This document shows positions 26,201-27,021 of a stretch of 27,021 nucleotides of DNA, one piece after another. The notes beneath the pieces were generated by a model, which was not told the origin of the DNA, ran no database searches, and saw nothing but the letters and a program-made list of their open reading frames with translations. The stretch is from IMG/VR virus record IMGVR_UViG_3300042154_001475, positions 1-27,021 of that record; one strand, given 5' to 3'. How positions within the stretch are numbered: position 1 is the first letter of the stretch; each line of letters starts with the position of its first letter. The stretch is from a virus. The translations under genes were made by a program, and so were the position numbers.

Positions 26201-26283
26201 CCGTTGGTGATGGGCTTAGGTCAAATACTGGCCCAGCATGGGATGGCTTAAAAGCCGGTTCAAACGCACAGAGTAAACTATGA
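23215..26283 (+). CDS. Tail tape measure protein
   Basis: 1022 aa, by far the longest gene; its length should set tail length. The N-terminal third has the TP901-type core (LSALTGATGKDLVFFGDAAK, AAGAQQGTAEIVQVNEALKN, GLAKGAIVGSEAGTALKSVL). Next come hydrophobic stretches (near 380-460, including FLGGPVGIIALAAVAMFEF), long charged helices in the middle, and a Gly/Ala-rich C-terminal part (GPALAPAAAAAAGAAAAGLG) followed by GGAVDAGSMYRVNESGAPEM, as in many siphophage tape measures. Its ATG overlaps the chaperone stop and its TGA overlaps the next ATG. Confidence 0.92.
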   Translation: MSENVGGIEYDVRFNTGELIDGRRSIDREVNAAGKSFEGLTKQANVLATSIAGIFAAGALVAQLKAASDAARVFERGLSNLSALTGATGKDLVFFGDAAKELGLKYGKSASEIVEAMKLIGSTKPELLENKEALKEVTDQVLTLAKAATIGAPEAAAALTSALNQFGEGANKAGEFINIMAAGAQQGTAEIVQVNEALKNAGATANAVGISFSDVNAAIQGLAKGAIVGSEAGTALKSVLLKLENDANTKLKPSVNGLSGAINNLAKENLSIADLTKKFGLENVNAALTLIAQKDVVDKLSTSLVGTSSAYDQAKTNSDNFQGSMDKLKASFDQMQIAIGEKLNPSLRVFADALTAALTGKVEAGSALEKVLLGIELAALSLGAVVASRLIVAMTAWGASMVAAGTSTLLAVPAVTGMSAALGMQASAATASTIATNALTATMLGLRTAMAFLGGPVGIIALAAVAMFEFQKNIDKKKADEYAESIGRVEKAFRSLNAAARSATLAEINTQMDALIAKQKAQDAIVKSKAGKVGGVLGTSAGEITATAEAGKTAAQIEALAGQKANLLKVNQELIDQEKKSLEPAASKPKRVINSGSADSEDNAKKLAAQQEKGYQELLRLRSAAAAGLAKIDAQELDELDKVNKLKFKNTEQYEEAKFLVAQKYAQDRVAFLESESDKEVAIQEKVQAANLEVRNKTIDVTTKFRGLDPVTALEDEYKAKLEIVNQYETEMAAAGVNASAEATATKLQLETDYNVAKQDLAIQTWGKQSEINQFTLDALDAFGSASASAIEGLLTGTIGAQEAMRGLASSILNEAVGALVQMGVQYVKNSIIQETVDTSRKAVGAAAMTAAASGQVAMMTSMAAMNAFAATAAIPIVGPALAPAAAAAAGAAAAGLGAASISAAPIAGARRYGGAVDAGSMYRVNESGAPEMYTANNGAQYMMPTSNGNVTPANQVGGGGGVTINISNYTGADIQTTTSPDGKMIEIAVRQAVQAVGDGLRSNTGPAWDGLKAGSNAQSKL

Positions 26284-27021
26284 CAATTATTGCTTATCCA
26301 GTTGGTTTGCCGACTTTCTTATTTGCTGGTAAATCACGCACCCAGCCCGCGCAATTTACAGAATCAAACCCTAGGCGCGGTCCTGCATACACTCAAAAAA
26401 TTGGCTCAGATATGCCTGTTTTTTGGGATGTTACCTTTCGATTTAATGAGGATGATGCGCAGCGTTTTAAGTTATGGGTGCAGCTATCACAATATCTTGA
26501 TAATGGCCTAAATGAATTCATTCTACCCATCAAGACAGAATTTGGCCTTGTAGATCACACATGCCGATTTTTATCTACTGGCTTCTTGGATGCAAAGCAA
26601 GATAGCCAAACATCATTCACATATAACGCCACTATCATGGCGCGTAAATTGGTCGTTCCTAAAGAATATCTAGATACCGGCGATTACATTGTGACATTGC
26701 CAGATTGGAAAACGTATGCAAGCCTACTTGATGTAACAGTCAATCAAGAATGGCCGACTGTTGAGTATGTAGATATTGTTAAAGATGGTGTGCTGCATGA
26801 AAAAGCCGTCTTTACTCGTGCAAGCGGTGGTACTACTGAAATTACACAAGGGGTATTTACACAAGCCGGTGTTAATGAGCCGCGCTATAGATGGTCGTAT
26901 GGATATAAAGAGCTACTGATTGAAGAGGCCAGAACCAACCTTGTATTCCCTTCTGATGTTGGTGTTACGCAGACTAGGACGGTAAAAGCTACCGCGCATA
27001 CATTGTCATTCTATGGTAAGG
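26280..27021 (+). CDS. Minor tail protein with C-terminal ligand-binding region, 3'-truncated
   Basis: At least 247 aa; the frame runs off the window. ATG 26280 overlaps the tape measure stop. It starts MTIIAYPVGLPTFLFAGKSR and continues with a tail-associated N-terminal region (FWDVTFRFNEDDAQRFKLWV; TYNATIMARKLVVP). It later has RYRWSYGYKELLIEEARTNL; the GLLIEEARTNL phrase is a hallmark placed before carbohydrate-binding (lectin-like) modules in many phage tail and fibre proteins. It is therefore probably a distal tail or receptor-contact protein. The missing C-terminus should hold the binding domain. Confidence 0.7.
   Translation, partial: MTIIAYPVGLPTFLFAGKSRTQPAQFTESNPRRGPAYTQKIGSDMPVFWDVTFRFNEDDAQRFKLWVQLSQYLDNGLNEFILPIKTEFGLVDHTCRFLSTGFLDAKQDSQTSFTYNATIMARKLVVPKEYLDTGDYIVTLPDWKTYASLLDVTVNQEWPTVEYVDIVKDGVLHEKAVFTRASGGTTEITQGVFTQAGVNEPRYRWSYGYKELLIEEARTNLVFPSDVGVTQTRTVKATAHTLSFYGK

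Noticed and set aside
1-27021. Integrase, attachment sites, replication origin or insertion sequence
   Set aside because: None seen. Whether this is a temperate phage cannot be decided from this window alone, although the Rha, ANT and immunity genes suggest it.

Overview
The window is a 27-kb stretch of a tailed-phage or prophage genome, not a chromosomal housekeeping region. The + strand carries a complete head-to-tail structural series: terminase large subunit, portal, Mu F-like minor head protein, DUF2213 protease/scaffold, decoration-like protein, major capsid, head-tail connectors, tail tube, tail chaperone, 1022-aa tape measure and a minor tail protein. There is a tape measure but no sheath or baseplate genes, which fits a long non-contractile (siphovirus-like) tail. 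A nested Rz/Rz1 spanin pair, whose outer-membrane lipoprotein has a lipobox, shows that the host is a Gram-negative proteobacterium. I cannot name the host from the sequence. Both ends are cut: terminase lacks its Walker A region and the last tail gene runs off the end.

Layout. 2-1324 terminase. 1338-4418 (-) lysis/accessory cassette: spanins, AP2/HNH-type endonuclease, small membrane proteins including a holin candidate, an Ala-rich repeat protein. 4545-5864 portal. 5891-7413 (-) small accessory proteins, one split by a -1 frameshift. 7469-8374 minor head protein. 8406-8873 (-) truncated second copy of the AP2/HNH gene, then a poorly coding 0.5-kb stretch with inverted repeats. 9381-9897 small + cassette ending in a superinfection-immunity protein. 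10128-14386 capsid block, ending with a C1q-like and a collagen-like protein. 14591-17562 regulatory/accessory genes, mostly (-): Rha, KilAC/ANT, ribbon-helix-helix, zinc protein and others. 17702-18478 small + cassette. 18529-21944 Dam methylase, connectors, endolysin, tail tube. 21979-22545 (-) DnaQ-like exonuclease. 22634-27021 tail chaperone, tape measure, tail protein.

The main observation is regulatory. The structural series is broken by accessory cassettes, mostly on the opposite strand, and two signal classes separate the two kinds of DNA. (1) Accessory cassettes have ordinary sigma70 -35/-10 promoters, and eight intergenic sites beside or inside them match a 14-bp palindrome close to GTATA-N4-TATAC. 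This looks like the operator of one shared repressor. (2) + strand structural blocks restart at an extended -10 box, TG-N-TATAAT, with no recognisable -35, in four or five cases placed 28-32 nt before the start codon. Most junctions where a + gene meets a (-) cassette carry a bidirectional hairpin terminator. The window therefore reads as a modular genome in which accessory genes form a dispersed, jointly controlled regulon and the structural operon is re-initiated after each insertion. No database search was possible; family names rest on recognisable motifs and gene order.
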